Source: DATLYH01 sp035575035
Lineage (GTDB): Bacteria > Planctomycetota > Planctomycetia > Gemmatales > Gemmataceae
Direction: 5' to 3'
NCBI GenBank assembly: GCA_035575035.1
Contig: DATLYH010000346.1
Span: 1-28,709, forward strand
Length of the DNA: 28,709 nt
Shown: piece after piece, positions 28,672 through 28,709 of the stretch
Numbering within the stretch: position 1 is the first letter of the stretch
How the letters are laid out: every line of letters starts with the position of its first letter
Translations under genes and position numbers: made by a program
Notes under the pieces: model-generated
What the model was told of the DNA's origin: nothing
Databases searched by the model: none
What the model saw: the letters and a program-made list of their open reading frames with translations, nothing else

Positions 28672-28709
28672 CTTCTCTGCTCCCTTCCTGTGGGCAGCGG
28701 CGGGGTTCC

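Overview
The window is GC-rich, densely coding bacterial DNA that looks planctomycetal, most likely from the Gemmataceae. The basis is family content rather than any ribosomal marker: a DUF1501 protein, a planctomycete-type cytochrome c/WD40 protein, a PVC-type haem-binding membrane-dehydrogenase protein, a pre-peptidase (PPC) surface protein, a sulfatase beside a formylglycine-generating-enzyme homologue, a Ser/Thr kinase fused to a tubulin-like domain, a Uma2 protein, and GC-rich intergenic palindromic repeats. No tRNA, rRNA, CRISPR array or insertion sequence was recognised.

Layout. (1) 1-275: no confident gene; a repeat and hairpin follow a minus-strand CBS-domain gene (276-713). (2) 915-6821, plus strand: elongation factor P, a DUF2784 membrane protein, dxr (second enzyme of the MEP isoprenoid pathway), an unusually large RseP-type site-2 protease whose TTG start lies inside dxr, a TIM-barrel sugar isomerase-like protein and a small membrane protein. 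(3) 6929-8245, minus strand: an RNase HI-like protein and a DUF2760 protein. (4) 8542-18689, plus strand: an envelope and catabolism block with the PPC protein, cytochrome/WD40 protein, membrane-anchored FGE homologue, tyrosine-phosphatase-like protein, 1011-residue haem protein and sulfatase. The FGE-to-sulfatase order suggests a maturase and a possible client together. (5) 18774-20888: a Uma2 gene convergent with a Tat-exported DUF1501 gene. (6) 21297-24734: the 1145-residue kinase-tubulin fusion, the most unusual protein here. (7) 24886-26420: divergent gamma-carbonic-anhydrase-like and arginase-family genes. (8) 26478-28671, minus strand: a 60-aa protein, an HD-domain phosphohydrolase, an 86-aa protein and two small lipoproteins.

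Three different GC-rich repeat families occupy intergenic sites at 223-251 and 20986-21075, at 6833-6882, and at 24760-24844. The best leads are the kinase-tubulin fusion, the duplicated periplasmic unit in RseP, the EF-P tip loop lacking the usual lysine, the sulfatase with a C-R-A-S-L active-site motif near an FGE homologue with both catalytic cysteines, and the perfect 30-bp inverted repeat in a divergent promoter region. All family assignments come from reading motifs; no database search was run.
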